Shown here piece by piece: positions 49,801 through 61,538 of a stretch of DNA of 64,000 nt. The position numbers were made by a program, and so were the translations under genes. The stretch is from Hypomesus transpacificus (taxonomy: Eukaryota > Chordata > Actinopteri > Osmeriformes > Osmeridae): assembly GCF_021917145.1 (NCBI RefSeq), contig NC_061078.1:6983076-7047075 (forward strand). The letters are read 5' to 3'. Within the stretch, counting starts at the first letter, position 1. Each line of letters starts with the position of its first letter. The notes under the pieces were generated by a model that did not search any database, had not been told where the DNA came from, and saw only the letters and a program-made list of their open reading frames with translations.

Positions 49801-52800
49801 TCCTTCCCTCCACCTCCTCTTCCATCCTCCCATCCTCTCGGCCCACTCCAAGGTTCTGACCTGTCTGTTGTTCCGAACGCTGCAGACTGACTGTACTGCA
49901 GTGGAACAGCCAGAACACACAAACACACTCTCTCTCACACACGTTCACACAAATCTTCGTCCTGATGATTGTCTCAATACCTTTCTCTGTATGTGTTTGT
50001 GTATGTGGGTGTATTTGTTTGTGTAGTAAACTATGCATTACAGGGGTGTGGGTGGTGGTTTCAATGGTAGACTTTCCTTCTCGTCAATCAACTTTTCTAT
50101 GTTAAGGGTTAAAACCAACAGTTACGGTTTGTGTTCATGAGACCTCTCTGCTTGTCAGATGGTTGTCCACACATGTCTCCACTCCTTAGCTTCACATTGA
50201 TGTCTAGCTGTATATGTTACCCACTATGTAAAACTGTCTTAGTCTACAGTCGCTGTATTTTTCACCGAAAAATATAGATTTCTCCCTCCAGAGGAAGAGA
50301 TTTGATATATATATACCCTTTCATCACATCATTTTATAGATAGAAAGAAATGATAAAGAGAGAACAAAAGAAGGGGAAAGAAAGAGAGATGGAGTGGTTT
50401 GTCTAGTTATTTCTAGCTTTTGAATCTTGGTGGAGGTGTGCTGGTGTTAAAAAGCCTGTCACCGTGTAAATACAAAGATTGAGCCACAACAGTGAGAACA
50501 AGGGTCCGCTGTGTCACCGTGGCTAATTGTGAGCAGCGGCTTCTTTCGCTCTCTCCAGCAGCCCTGGCCAAAGTATTGAACCTGGGAAGCACCGGTGTCA
50601 ATAACCAATTTGAGTAAGAGGTGATTTAATGTGCTATTCAGTTGCTAAAGAGAACGTAATCAGCAAACATCAATACATAGACAACAGACAGGCAAGTGTC
50701 AGTCGTCTAGAAATCCCCTCATTCCCCCCAACCTCCTTTTCCATCTCCTTAACCTCATCCGCCCTACACACCCCCTTTCTTCTCAACCTCTGCAACATCT
50801 ACCACCCATCTTCAGCAGGCTCCTATTTACATCCACATCTCCTCACCTGTCACCTCCACCACCTCACCACCCATCTTCCTACCTTCCTCCTTCTGCTTCA
50901 CCTCACCCCTCCTCTACCTCACCAGTCCTCACCCCCTCATCCCGCTCCAGCTCTAGTCCCATCTCCATCAGGTTCTCCTCAAAGTCCTGTCGTCTGAAGC
51001 GTCGGTCATCGTCATGGTAATCCAGCCGGTTCTCCTGTGCGGCCAGCTCTGGGTCCTGCCGGGGTGGCGGGGCGTGGCGGCTCCGTGTCCAGCTCAGGCT
51101 GCGTCGCAGGCCTCGGACCAGGGGGTTGTCCAAGAAGCGCGAGGGCTTGCGCCTCACACTGGCAGGCTTCTGGACTTGGTAGGACAAAACATAGTCCACC
51201 CTGCGCTTGCCATCCTGGAAGTACGGGCCCAAGCCGTGATCTGGTGGGGCCCCGTCTGGCTTCAGGGAGTTCAGCAACTGAGAGAGGGAGGGGACCAAAT
51301 TGTGAGCACATGGGTTTGTAGTTTCAGTGTAAAAAGCTCAATTTTAGACACGTGGCATCTTTAAACTGTAGGTGAGACCTGCAGTTTCCCAGACTTTATG
51401 TTAGGTCACCCCTATATCATAGCTCAGTCATCCACACATCTACTGAGATATACCATGATAATAATCTATCTGTCTACCAAGGAATATCACATGTTATGTC
51501 ATAAAGTAATCTAATCCCATCGAAGTCATAACAACTGTGAAATTAACTAAGGTATCCCGTCAGACAGTAGAAATCATGGAGGGCCATCCCATAATACTAG
51601 GCCTGTGAGGGCTGACCTCATCTCTGGCTTTAATAAAAACAACAATGCTATAGTTTAAAGGCATGGTTATCGTCAGGCTACTTCAGACAGTGACAGATTA
51701 AACATGACAGTGCTGCTGAGGGTAGGATGTGGGGGTCGGGGGAGGGGGTCAGGGAGGTTGGGGAGAGATGGGGGTGGGGTGCAGATGATGCAGAGAAAAT
51801 GTGTCCCTTTAATCAGCAGCTGTTTGTTTTGGAGATGGAAATTTGTCCTCAGTGACGCATAAGCCACACTGGCCCCCCAAAACACACTATCTTCTTGTAA
51901 TTTCCTATTTATGTTTTTAATGTTGAGGCTCTAGGGACTATAGTACATATACTGGAATTTAAAACAAAGATGTGAAGGGTTGCTATGTAAGGACCAAGAA
52001 TGAGTATTACCACCTAGGCTATGGGCACTTGAATATGTGGGTAAATGAAATGGACAATATTCACGTAATGTCTATCCATCAACCAGTATTTCACACCCAC
52101 CCTTGCTTTTCTTCAGCCCCGACACACAATCCAGCCTTGATACTCCCCACACAGAGCAGCCCCATCGGCCCCAGCCTCAGCCCCCTCACAACAGGAAGTC
52201 CCCCCAGGTCGGGAGGAGGATGCATTGTGAACAGCACAGTAGGCCACCATGGACCAATAGGAGAGCTCCGTTTACAGACACAGGAACGGAGATCTCCAGC
52301 GTCTGTACCAGAGTTCCCTCCACCACCCACACCCTCCTGCAGCGGCTGTGAGCAGATATCAGCAGAACACTACAGAGCCAGCCTGCATAGCAATTATTCA
52401 GCCTAGGTCTACAGAGGCATCATCAGGCATACACTAGATCACATATTAGCATACATTATCACTCTCAGCAGAGGTGGGGATGGGGAGGGGGGGGGGGGGG
52501 TGGGTGGCGGGGGGGTCAGGGTCTAACGACCACGCTGATTCACTGTACAGTTGTGACCTGAGGGAGGGGACTTGACCCAGCCACCTCCGACTGAACATGG
52601 AGGATGCACACTTAGCGATGATAAACAACTCTGCAGCAGAGACAGTATGTAGCCGAGAACATCACTCTCTTTTCATCAACACAATGCGTAGATAACCTCG
52701 ATAAGCCCTATAAGCATGATCATTTCTGCAGTAAAGTTACACTGTGAACTTTACATACCTGTGATACAGACACAGAACATGTGCACAGCCTAATGAAGGT

Positions 52801-53737
52801 TTGGTCCAGCTTGGTTTAAATGCAACACAGGGATTTGATGGGGTATTACATAAGCCCATCATTTAGTTTGGGGACCTTATCCCGAAACATTGTGTCTGAA
52901 GCTGACAAGATGTAGAATTCTCAAAACACTGATCCATGGACCCAACAGTAACTTTTTCACCCTACATTTTTATCCCTTTAAAAAACAATTAAAGTCTCAT
53001 TACATCTTTAAAGGTCTTCACCAGAGTTTCTCGGCTAACTTCAAAAGCTATTAACAGCCTTCGGAGACATGGCTTTGGGGATGTTTATTAACATCGTAAT
53101 TACTGCTAATATAATTATCAGCGTTGTCTGGGTTTGGTGGAGATTGTTGTACTCCCCACACAGACCCCAGAGTACAACCAGAGGTTCATCCTTTATTTAC
53201 ATTCTTGCATTCTCAGCTCAGCATCAAAGCCGTTTTAATGAGCGTATTTAGAGAGAACAGGAAGTATCATCAATGTGTACAGCAGGAGTACCCAAATGAT
53301 AAGAGAGGGTGTTCAACTTCCTGAGGCAGAAGGATGGAGCAGAGTGAACTCAAAAAAAAGGACAGGAGAACACAGAACAACAAACAGAAGCAGACTAGTG
53401 CCAATACCTCAGAGTAAAAAGAATGGACTAATTGTGTCAATCTCTGCCCTGTTGTGTTGTGCTTTGTTGGCTCTGTTCCTCCTGGCTTGGGTTAGGTAGT
53501 AAAGTTCCATTTTCTGCCTGGGTTGGTTTGTTACTACTCTGTTCTGTTCTCCTTTGAGCTGTATTGTAATCTGTGGGGCTGAGTTGCATTGGGTCCAGTT
53601 CGAGAGCACTATGTACTTACTATGGAGTCATACTGGTTGTAGCAGTCGTCCTGAGTCTCCTTGGAGGTTCCCAGAAGGCCCGGCTCAGGAAACTTCTCCT
53701 CCAACGGGACGGAAACATAGTTGTCTTTACTTTTCAT
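37336..53737 (-). CDS. ano1: Anoctamin-1 (TMEM16A) calcium-activated chloride channel
   Basis: Twenty-four coding exons: 53621-53737, 50933-51277, 49230-49328, 48832-48983, 47838-47892, 47382-47433, 47176-47231, 47043-47084, 46134-46198, 45706-45840, 44710-44870, 43599-43681, 42979-43050, 42234-42308, 41934-42135, 41724-41835, 41552-41609, 41315-41415, 40933-41075, 39483-39635, 39311-39363, 38660-38844, 38295-38400 and 37336-37572. Total 2859 nt, 952 aa, all phases consistent. The ATG at 53737 has a strong context (GCCACC), and [15 protein letters not shown] aligns with the start of mammalian ANO1. Landmarks: [70 protein letters not shown], and the acidic pairs in PEYMEM and IIEIRLD that coordinate calcium in ANO1. 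FDLSD after the FSREKQHL block, and fadd next door, favour ANO1 over ANO2. Plasma-membrane dimeric chloride channel. Upstream non-coding exons are likely but not located. Confidence 0.94.
41089..41131. repeat. (GT)n microsatellite with G tract
   Basis: TG dinucleotide run followed by twelve or so G, directly beyond the acceptor end of an ano1 exon (41075). Read in the gene it is a (CA)n tract just upstream of the acceptor. Confidence 0.85.
43078..43225. repeat. Compound (GA)n (GT)n (GAGT)n microsatellite in an ano1 intron
   Basis: Alternating AGAG, GTGT and GAGTGAGT blocks, about 30 bp upstream, in the gene's direction, of the exon that starts at 43050. Confidence 0.85.
43465..43476 (-). other. 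ano1: Candidate 12-nt alternative micro-exon of ano1 (segment c)
   Basis: On the minus strand ATGGCTGTCAAG (MAVK) lies between TGTTCCTGAAG and GTTAGG. It sits between the exons ending FEEEE (43599) and starting DHHRAEYE (43050), exactly where mammalian ANO1 has the alternatively spliced four-residue segment c (EAVK). Including it keeps frame. Confidence 0.6.
43810..44430 (-). mobile_element. Non-autonomous hAT element in an ano1 intron
   Basis: Terminal inverted repeats GGATGCACCGAATCCAG (left) and CTGGATTCGGTGCATCC (right), flanked by the direct repeat GTTTGACAT (43801-43809 and 44431-44439; hAT elements make 8-bp duplications). The interior is homologous, inverted, to 25805-26263. No transposase frame is seen, so it depended on another element. 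Confidence 0.85.
45095..45175. repeat. Fragment of a common teleost SINE/LINE tail
   Basis: Contains TTGGATAAAAGCGTCTGATAAATGA, cited here by position 45146-45170, a decayed form of the tail also seen in the SINE at 29899-30073. Only the tail is recognisable. Confidence 0.5.
45540..45692. repeat. Long (GA)n / (TGAG)n microsatellite next to an ano1 splice donor
   Basis: AGAG-type repeats at 45548-45640 run into about a dozen TGAG units to 45692. The ano1 exon 45706-45840 ends 14 bp away, so the transcript reads (CTCA)n then (CTCT)n right after the donor. Confidence 0.9.
46796..46870. repeat. (TG)n microsatellite in an ano1 intron
   Basis: Long TG/GTGTAT run with minor interruptions. Confidence 0.8.
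51278..53620 (-). other. ano1: Large first coding intron of ano1
   Basis: Between the initiator exon and the LLNSLKPDG exon. It holds a G-rich tract at about 52480-52515 (a run of about a dozen G, then GGGTGG and GGCGGGG blocks, possible G-quadruplex) and pyrimidine/purine-biased stretches. I see no further coding exon here. Confidence 0.6.
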
Positions 53738-55099
53738 GGTGGCACTCTGCTCCTGCTCAGGGAGACTTATTCCAGACTGGTTATGGACAATGAAGGTCTC
53801 ACCTGGGAGGGAGCCTAAGTAAAGAGGGAAGGGGGATTTGAAGTCAATTTCCATCAATACCAAACAAAAAGACATGCCAGTCTGGATCTAAGGTGCCAGT
53901 GATTCAGGTGGCAGGTGAATCAGTAATAGTTGGCTGAATTATATGATGTCTGCTCAGGTACGGTACATTGCCACATTGCTTCATGTCAGTAGATGCTGCC
54001 TGGAATGTGTTATAACTGTAACTGCGTACCCTCTATAAGAAATTGCATCCCAGGTGGGTTGTATAAAACGCCCATTCCAAAGCAAGCCTGTTCCGATATT
54101 GACATAAATACCTCATATTCACTTGATTTCTCACCTCGTGTGTAGGGGTTGCAATTGTGTTACAGTGTTTACACCAGCACTAGAAAGCTACGGCAGAAGC
54201 ACAAACAACGACTCTTATGTATCCAGACAAGTTTGGTCCGAACATGCTTTTCCATCAAATGGGGATCCATCTTAACAGGGTGGAGGCCGCCATGTACAAA
54301 CAACCACACCACCCCTCCTCTTCGCTGGGGACAAGGGACTAAGGGTTGCAATTTATGTCCATAACTGGTGACATGACTGACCTACTGTTTTCAGGAAGAC
54401 TAGTCTGAACACCGTACGGAGCGGAAAGGTGTTGATCTGATCATTCCAGGTCCTGCAGACTAGGGTCTGGGCTTGCACTGGCCTGCATGGCTCCAGCAGG
54501 TCTGAATGACAAGTCTTCAGTCTTTACAGACAAATGCTTGAAAGTCATTGAATTGTGACATCACAATCTCTTTGCTGCAGGGCTCCAGCTGGTGAATGTG
54601 AGCGTGCAGTTTAGAGGGAGCACAAAGCAAGCCCTTACAGATTTCTACATCTTTTCACTACAATAGATGTGACCATGCTGCTAAGAGAACCATGGTCAGT
54701 AGCTCTCCTCAGGCCATGGAGGGGAGAGCTTCCAACTCCCATCATCAGGCTGTGATAGATGATGGACTAGCAGGTCCCTGTTATAATCTGACTACTAGAG
54801 TAAAACAGTTTAGGACTCAGCCTGGTGTGCATGAGCAGAAAGGTTGCCTTAAGCTTGCGATGATACAGTTACACTGAAGGAGCTGCCCAAACCAGAAAAC
54901 ACTTATTTAAGCGAGCATAATAGTGCGTTCTGGTCTGGTTAAGTGTCAGGTTCTTATTTTTACTTATGATGTTTGTATTATAATTGTAGCTGTATAATTA
55001 CAGTCATAAATACAATAAATTATATTTTTAGCGACTATATTTTGATGTTATCGACATCGTTGGCCTATTTACTATTCATGTCTTGCATGGCAGCCCGCC

Positions 55100-55215
55100 G
55101 CCGTCGGTATGTTTGAGTGTGAGTATGAATGGGTGAATGAGAGGCAAAATTGTAAAGTGCTTTGGGTGCCGCTAAGGTATATAAATGCGCTATATAAAAG
55201 CAGTCCATTTACCAT
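55100..55215 (+). repeat. LINE/SINE 3' tail fragment
   Basis: Contains TGTAAAGTGCTTTGGGTGCC and GCGCTATATAAAAGCAGTCC followed by ATTTACCATTTA, a 3' tail common to many fish retroposons. The body is not recognised. Confidence 0.55.
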
Positions 55216-58200
55216 TTATTCATTTGATCATGCATCTATTTTCCGAATGAAATGTTTGACTGAAAAAAAGCATCGGTGTTTCGTGCTTACATAAATAAGA
55301 TTCTATGGGTCTTACTGTACACTTTTCAAATACTATCAACACTGTACTGGAATAAGCAGCACTGCGAGGTGCACAGAAACCAAACAATCAATTAGTCAAG
55401 AATCTTACACAAATACAAACAATATTTATCATGTTTGTTAACTGATCGTGTGATAAAATGTAGAGGATCATTCCGAATTCCACAGAAAAAGAAGCTTGTT
55501 GAATCAGGGATTAAAGCCTACTTTCCAGTTCATTCGAGACTTTTCTAATCCTTATGCAATATTAATATATGGTGCTGTTCTCACAATTTGAATGTTTGGA
55601 AATGTTTGGACATTCAAATTGTGTGTTCTCAGAACGAGACAGCTTACCGGATCCTCTCCTATCAAGACTGTCAACGGTCTCCACCGGGTCGTTTCCGTCA
55701 CCTCGTTTTTCCATTAGATACTTAAAACCGGGCACTCCAATCAGACTATATTCCTATATCCCCCGCTTTCCGGTAACCATCTAGCCTGCGGACGAACTAC
55801 CCCCTACGCCTGTGGGTTTAGTGCCATGGCGTTGCATGTAAACGTTGGGTTTCCCACGTCTCCGGCCTCGCCGCCTTCTGTCCTGGTGTTGGGGACAACC
55901 TGCAGAGTCTTTACGGAGGGAAAGTCGCTGTGCTTCTATAGCCCCGCTCTAATCCATTTGTGTTTCCCACATCATAACACGCCTTATTGGATGTATTCCC
56001 TCCCACCGCGTGCGTCGTGCCAACTGTGTTTTCAGCATCATTTCTTTGCGCATCACTACTGTCAGCGTGGGGAGCTCGAGAAGCGAGCCAGCTGGTGCCG
56101 CCCACGCGACGATCTAACAGCACCTACAACACGGGATAGTGCTAGCCGTGGGGTATTGAATCTGTCAGAATTCAATGTATGTTTTTGCAAGAAAGTATTT
56201 TGTAAAAAAAAAAATAGTATTTAATAGTGTTACATTCGGTGTTAATGTATAACTACCTATTACTTCCAGCATAGCCACTTGTTAACAATGGACCATTATT
56301 TTAAAGTGTTACCGGCGAAGCTCTAATATCTTGGGGCGCTTCCACACGCCAGAGCGCATGTAGGAGACAAATCCGAAGCATCTCTCCAGTTTGCATTTTA
56401 CGCGCCTGTGCGTAAATCAATTTTAAGATATTCAAATATTTAGGCAAAGACACAAAATTGAAACTCAGTTTTGCATAGGCCTTTTGTGTTATAACTTATT
56501 ACAATTTCATTTCAAAAGGCTATTCATCTTCATTGTGCTGAGAGCGCTCGGTAATCTTGTTTAAAGTGAATTATGTTTGTCCCGCGGTCTTAAGTCCGAC
56601 ATGAGTTGCTCTCAGTCGATTGGTGGACGAGCATTTTAATTAATGTAGACCATAGTAAAAAAATATAAATAAAAACATGGGACTGTGCAGACTATGCGAC
56701 TCTGGATGAGTGTCAGTCTCATGGACGCTAACCTCGCTGTAACGCCATGAAACTGGTGAATACACTCGCTCAGGACTCACCGATGCAGTAGCCTCTCCAC
56801 CGATGGAAACTTACAAGTTGCACACCTTAGTACAACCAACCACTCAATACGACTTTATGGCAAGCTGAAACTGCAACACATTCTCACGTTTTTACAAAGG
56901 GTTCTGTAACACAATAGGTCTTTAACAAGTACAACGTTGATAAGATTTCGCTGAAGAAAATCTTAGAAAAAGAAAGAAGATTAGTTAGCCTACATTACAT
57001 TTGCAGGTTTTATTTTAACCCACCACCACCCCATAAAGAATCAAATAACATTTAAAAATAAAACCATTACCTTGTGTCACGACAGACAATAGAAGATGTG
57101 TAATTGTACAGGAGCACCGCAGAACTATCAACCACTGCCTCTTCTAACGCGCTGCTCACCTCTGAAACTCATATCAGCCTGTCTCGTAGGCTACTTCCTA
57201 TACAAGACTATATAAGATCATATGAATGCCATAAACTCAGCATATGGCGAGCTTTTGAGTAAATTCACTGCACGGCCCCTAGCCTATAGGCTGACCAATC
57301 TACCTGAGGAATTTAGATTGATATGTGATCTGATTCTGATCGGATTTCTAGTTCCAGGCTTGGACACTGACTAGAATGAAACTCTGACAACACTTGCACC
57401 TGAGTTGACTCCTCCTTAAAACATTCCGAAAGGCGTGTGGCAACTGGAGAAGGGGATCGCATACGGATGATGTTCAGATGGACCCCTAAGCCACCGCCCG
57501 TTTCCATAAGATCCTTTTAACACTAAGACCAGTAAAAAAATCTCCTGTCCAGTTAATACCATGACAACCGATCACCCTACAGATTATAGCAGCATTAGTT
57601 TGACCTTCATCATAATAAACCCTTTACAGCTGATTTTATCTCAGATATTTTAATCTGAGATCAGGGCCATATCACACTATATTGGGTGGAAGTTGGATAT
57701 AGTTTATGACTAACCCTGAGCCTGGGCCAGCCATATGGTTTTGGGTGCCCTAAACAAAAATTGTGTAGGGGGCTCTTTAATTGGCAAAACATTTTTTTTG
57801 ACTAATGTTTTTTTTGGGGGCCAACCCAATAAAGAAATGTTTAGTTTGTTTATTGGGTCGGACAAGCCCTGGCTAAAGCTGGCGCTGGTGCAGAGGCGAG
57901 GTCTGGATCTAGGACTCAAGCTAGGGCTAGGGCACGGGCTGGGGCTAAGCTGTAGCAGAAAATACATTTGCTTAAACAGGTTTTTTCCCCAGGGGTCTGG
58001 GCTTCCCTTGCTATCTGAGCGCTCAGCCACTGGAGAAATTGCACGAGATCACAGACTGCATGCAAATAACGATGAGTCGTTCAGAATACTTTTCCCTAAC
58101 AAATTTTGCAAACACAAGTCTGACCATTTGTGAATAGGATGGGGTAGGGAAAGGTCCCATGGAGGATCAGGTCAGCTATGAACAAGAGAAAGCCATCATC

Positions 58201-59704
58201 ATCATCCATGTGCCCCTTGGACTCTTTAATGGAAACTAAGATCCCGTAGACCGCGTGTCAACAATACATTCAGGTTTAAGGTGTGTGTGTGTTCCCTGCA
58301 CAGGTACAAAAACAAATCCAGTTTGTCCTCTTTATACACCTGTTTTTCTAAGAGCAGGAGATTGGTTTTCAACTTGCCCCTCCCCTCTTCCACACAATAC
58401 ATACCACCTGGGTATCAGGTTACCAACCACACCCTGTTTTTTAACAAGTATCTAGCACCCGAAACTGCTGGCCGACACTTCACATTACGGAAGACTGATC
58501 TACTTCACAACTCAAATGGCTGTAGAGGCCAAGTGGACAATTTACTACTTACTTCAGGTCTCACACACTTGTTGGCTCTGGCTGTGTACCTCATAACATG
58601 AGTGGTTAGAACACAATAACAACAACATAGTTTATGGTAGCCAGTGGTTGGTCTGGCAATCTATCTATGTCTATTTATTCAAAATTGCATGTCAGACAAT
58701 TTACAGGTAGCTTTCACAGGTTATATTTCTGGGAGTACAGCCTACAAACATTTTCATGTGTTGATTACCATTCATATTTAGATCATTATTTCTTATTTCT
58801 TAATCCTCTATTGGAGATTAAACGACTAAATTGTCTGTGTACTCAGATTAATGTATCTAGCCCCTTTTAAGAAAGGCGACTTCCAAAACCTGTGGATGAT
58901 ATGGATGGTTCTCCATAGAACTCATTCATTTATTACGAATTTGCCCATACATTCTTTTAACATTCTCTGGGGTTCTACTTAAAACAATGGACTGTAATTA
59001 TTTAGAAAGAAACAATCTTACCAAGCCCCAATTTATTTAAAACATATCTAACTGCGGAGGAGGATTCAGAAAGCATTAATTAAGCACACCCATGACAGTT
59101 GAAACAGCCCCCCTAATAAGCAAGAGAATTGTATTCAATGGGATGGTAATAGTATTAAAGAAACATTTGCCCTAAACGCACACAAGATGTTGATGTCTTG
59201 TTCGAGCCTTTCCTAATAGTGTACTCTTAGTTTACGTAATAGCACCAACAGGAAGTCTCTACTTGAATGGAAACCATGTGTTCTGTTTTGCTGTTCCCAC
59301 GTAAAACACACACTTGTGCAAACACACACACGTGCATTTACACTCACAACAAATCTCTCTCTTCCTCCCTCTCCTTCAAACATGCATCACTGTATGTATT
59401 TGGATTTATAGTACACCAACTTATTTAGTTACCACACTTTGTGTAGTAGGATAAACAGCTGGAGGAAAGGAAAAACCTTTGCTGTTGGCATATCAGTAAC
59501 TGAATGTTAATCTGAGGGATTGGTGTTGGGTATTGTATATGGGCTCATAATAACAACTGTGTGAATTGGTAAGATTAATGATGAGGTGAGCAATTACAGT
59601 GACCGAATCATAATTGTGTCGGGGAGAGAAATGGCATTCATTATATATGATATGGACAAATACACATTTGTATGTATAAATGAAAATACTCTGGCATGAG
59701 GGAG

Positions 59705-59705
<1 letters not shown>

Positions 59706-59739
<34 letters not shown>

Positions 59740-59752
59740 AGGGGGGGGGGGG
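59706..59752. repeat. (GT)n microsatellite with G tract
   Basis: GT dinucleotide run followed by a G run of about twelve. Confidence 0.85.
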
Positions 59753-61538
59753 TTAGGAAGAGGGAAAAGGATTTAGTGGAAAGGGAGGACAGGACACCAT
59801 AAAACTCCAATTGAAATGAGATTATTCAGGACAAAAAAGCTTTCTCCCATGTTTTCAACTTGACCTTAGACCCACTCAACCCTCTTCCCCCTCCTACTTC
59901 CTCCTCCTCTCCCTTCTATACTTGTCACACAAGAACAGAAGGAAGTACTGTGTGGAGGGACAGTGGTGAAATACAACCTTCCCCATGTTAATATTGTCAA
60001 ACCTATCACAATGGTTTGACAGAGCGGTTAATATATGTTTAAACATTTGATATTTAAGAAAAAACTGCAGAAAAGAAGAGGGCTTGAGACAAAGGTATAT
60101 TTGTACATTGAGTTTAGGAATTTTATATAGCAGAAGTTACATGATGTATTTAGTAATATCAATTTCCTAGGGACTGTTCCCTTCCTGCTGCAACTACACC
60201 CCCCACCACACCACCCCCACCCCCACTCCTACACACCAAAACACACACAACCCAAACCAGCATCCTGTCATGACATGGCTAAAATTAAAACAGGCTGCTA
60301 GTGACTGTCCAATTGCAGGGATGACATTTTCTCACACAGAAGGAAAGAGAATGGGGTGGGTGGTGGTGGTTGGTTGTGTGTGTCTGTGGGAAGGGGGATA
60401 CTATACACCAATACATATTTTTGATTAATGAAGCCCAGCTTGTTCCAGGGGTGTTTGAGTCATTTAGAAACGTCAAATGACCTATTAAGGCACACCTGCA
60501 CCTGGACCTGTGACCTGCACTTAACACTGTCAATTGTAACCTTGAGTCCTGTGGTATGGTATGGAACAAGAACGTGTGTGATTATTCATTTGTATTTGCT
60601 GTAATGCTATCTGTTTCAGGATTGAGTAAATGCCTTGTTGCCAGAAATATTTACTGATAAGCTGATTAACCCACCTTGGTAAAGACAACCCACCTTGGTT
60701 ACCACCTTGGTAACCAACAAGGTAAAGAAGACTGGCGTCCAACTTTCTCGGAAAAGCCTTCAGTAGACGGAAAAGGAGATGAAATTCAGGTTAGACAGCG
60801 ACATCTATTGGCACTCTGTTTCTACCGAAATTTCTGTTTCTACTGAAATAGGGTTAAATTTTTTATGTTAAAGTAGGCTAGCCTACAAAAAAAATTGTTG
60901 TTGTCCCCTATTAACATGTGTGTTGTGTAAGCTAATTAGATCCTATGAGAGTTTAGCAACACAGAAAGCTCTGTCAGTGGAATGTCAATTTCCGATATTG
61001 GAGTGCCCCTCATACTCACACAATTATATTCTAGCAATCATATTCCAGCCAATCGCCTTTGGCGAGTTTCTTAAGAGTTTTAAAAATGTTTTAGAATAGG
61101 CCTACGTCTTGTTAGGCTACATAGTAATTTAAAACAAGGTTTTAGGTTGAAGGTTGACAAGCACGCGACTTCTAATCCAGACATCTGAACCACTGTTTAT
61201 TTGACTGCTACTTTTATTTTTATTTTATTTGTCTGTGATATTCTAGAAGTTCTAGCCCAAACTCACTTAATTAACAGTCCACACGAGGCGCAGTTTCATC
61301 AACAGTTAGCCTACTTCTCATTGGTTAACTCCCTCATGAGATTCATTTCCGTGTTACTAACTTGGGAGTAAATAGGCAACTCTGACAAGTTGTTCTGAAA
61401 GTCAATTAAAGTATCTACTTATTAATAGGGTACATGTACCGTTAGGTCAAATAACTGACTGTCGACCGGTAGTAGCCACTCTGTAGGCTAGTGACTCACG
61501 ACCGGTCCGACACGGCCGTAGGATAGAAACTACCGTCA

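Larger units (their letters stand above)
53738..61538. other. Upstream region of ano1 and spacer to the BAX gene
   Basis: No complete exon chain is supported. The exon holding the ano1 ATG extends to an acceptor at 53814, so at least one 5' UTR exon must lie upstream; it was not placed. Open frames such as 55826-56224 and 57735-58133 show no domain. A (GT)n tract is at 59706-59737. GGGCTAGGG-like and GCTGGGGCTA-like imperfect repeats occur at 57870-57950. Confidence 0.5.

Noticed and set aside
55826-56224. 132-codon open frame upstream of ano1
   Set aside because: No domain, no splice context and no homologue recognised. Length alone is not evidence in this composition.
57735-58133. 132-codon frame with GLGLGHGLGL-like repeats
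   Set aside because: It derives from a low-complexity GGGCTAGGG-type repeat on DNA level and shows no domain.
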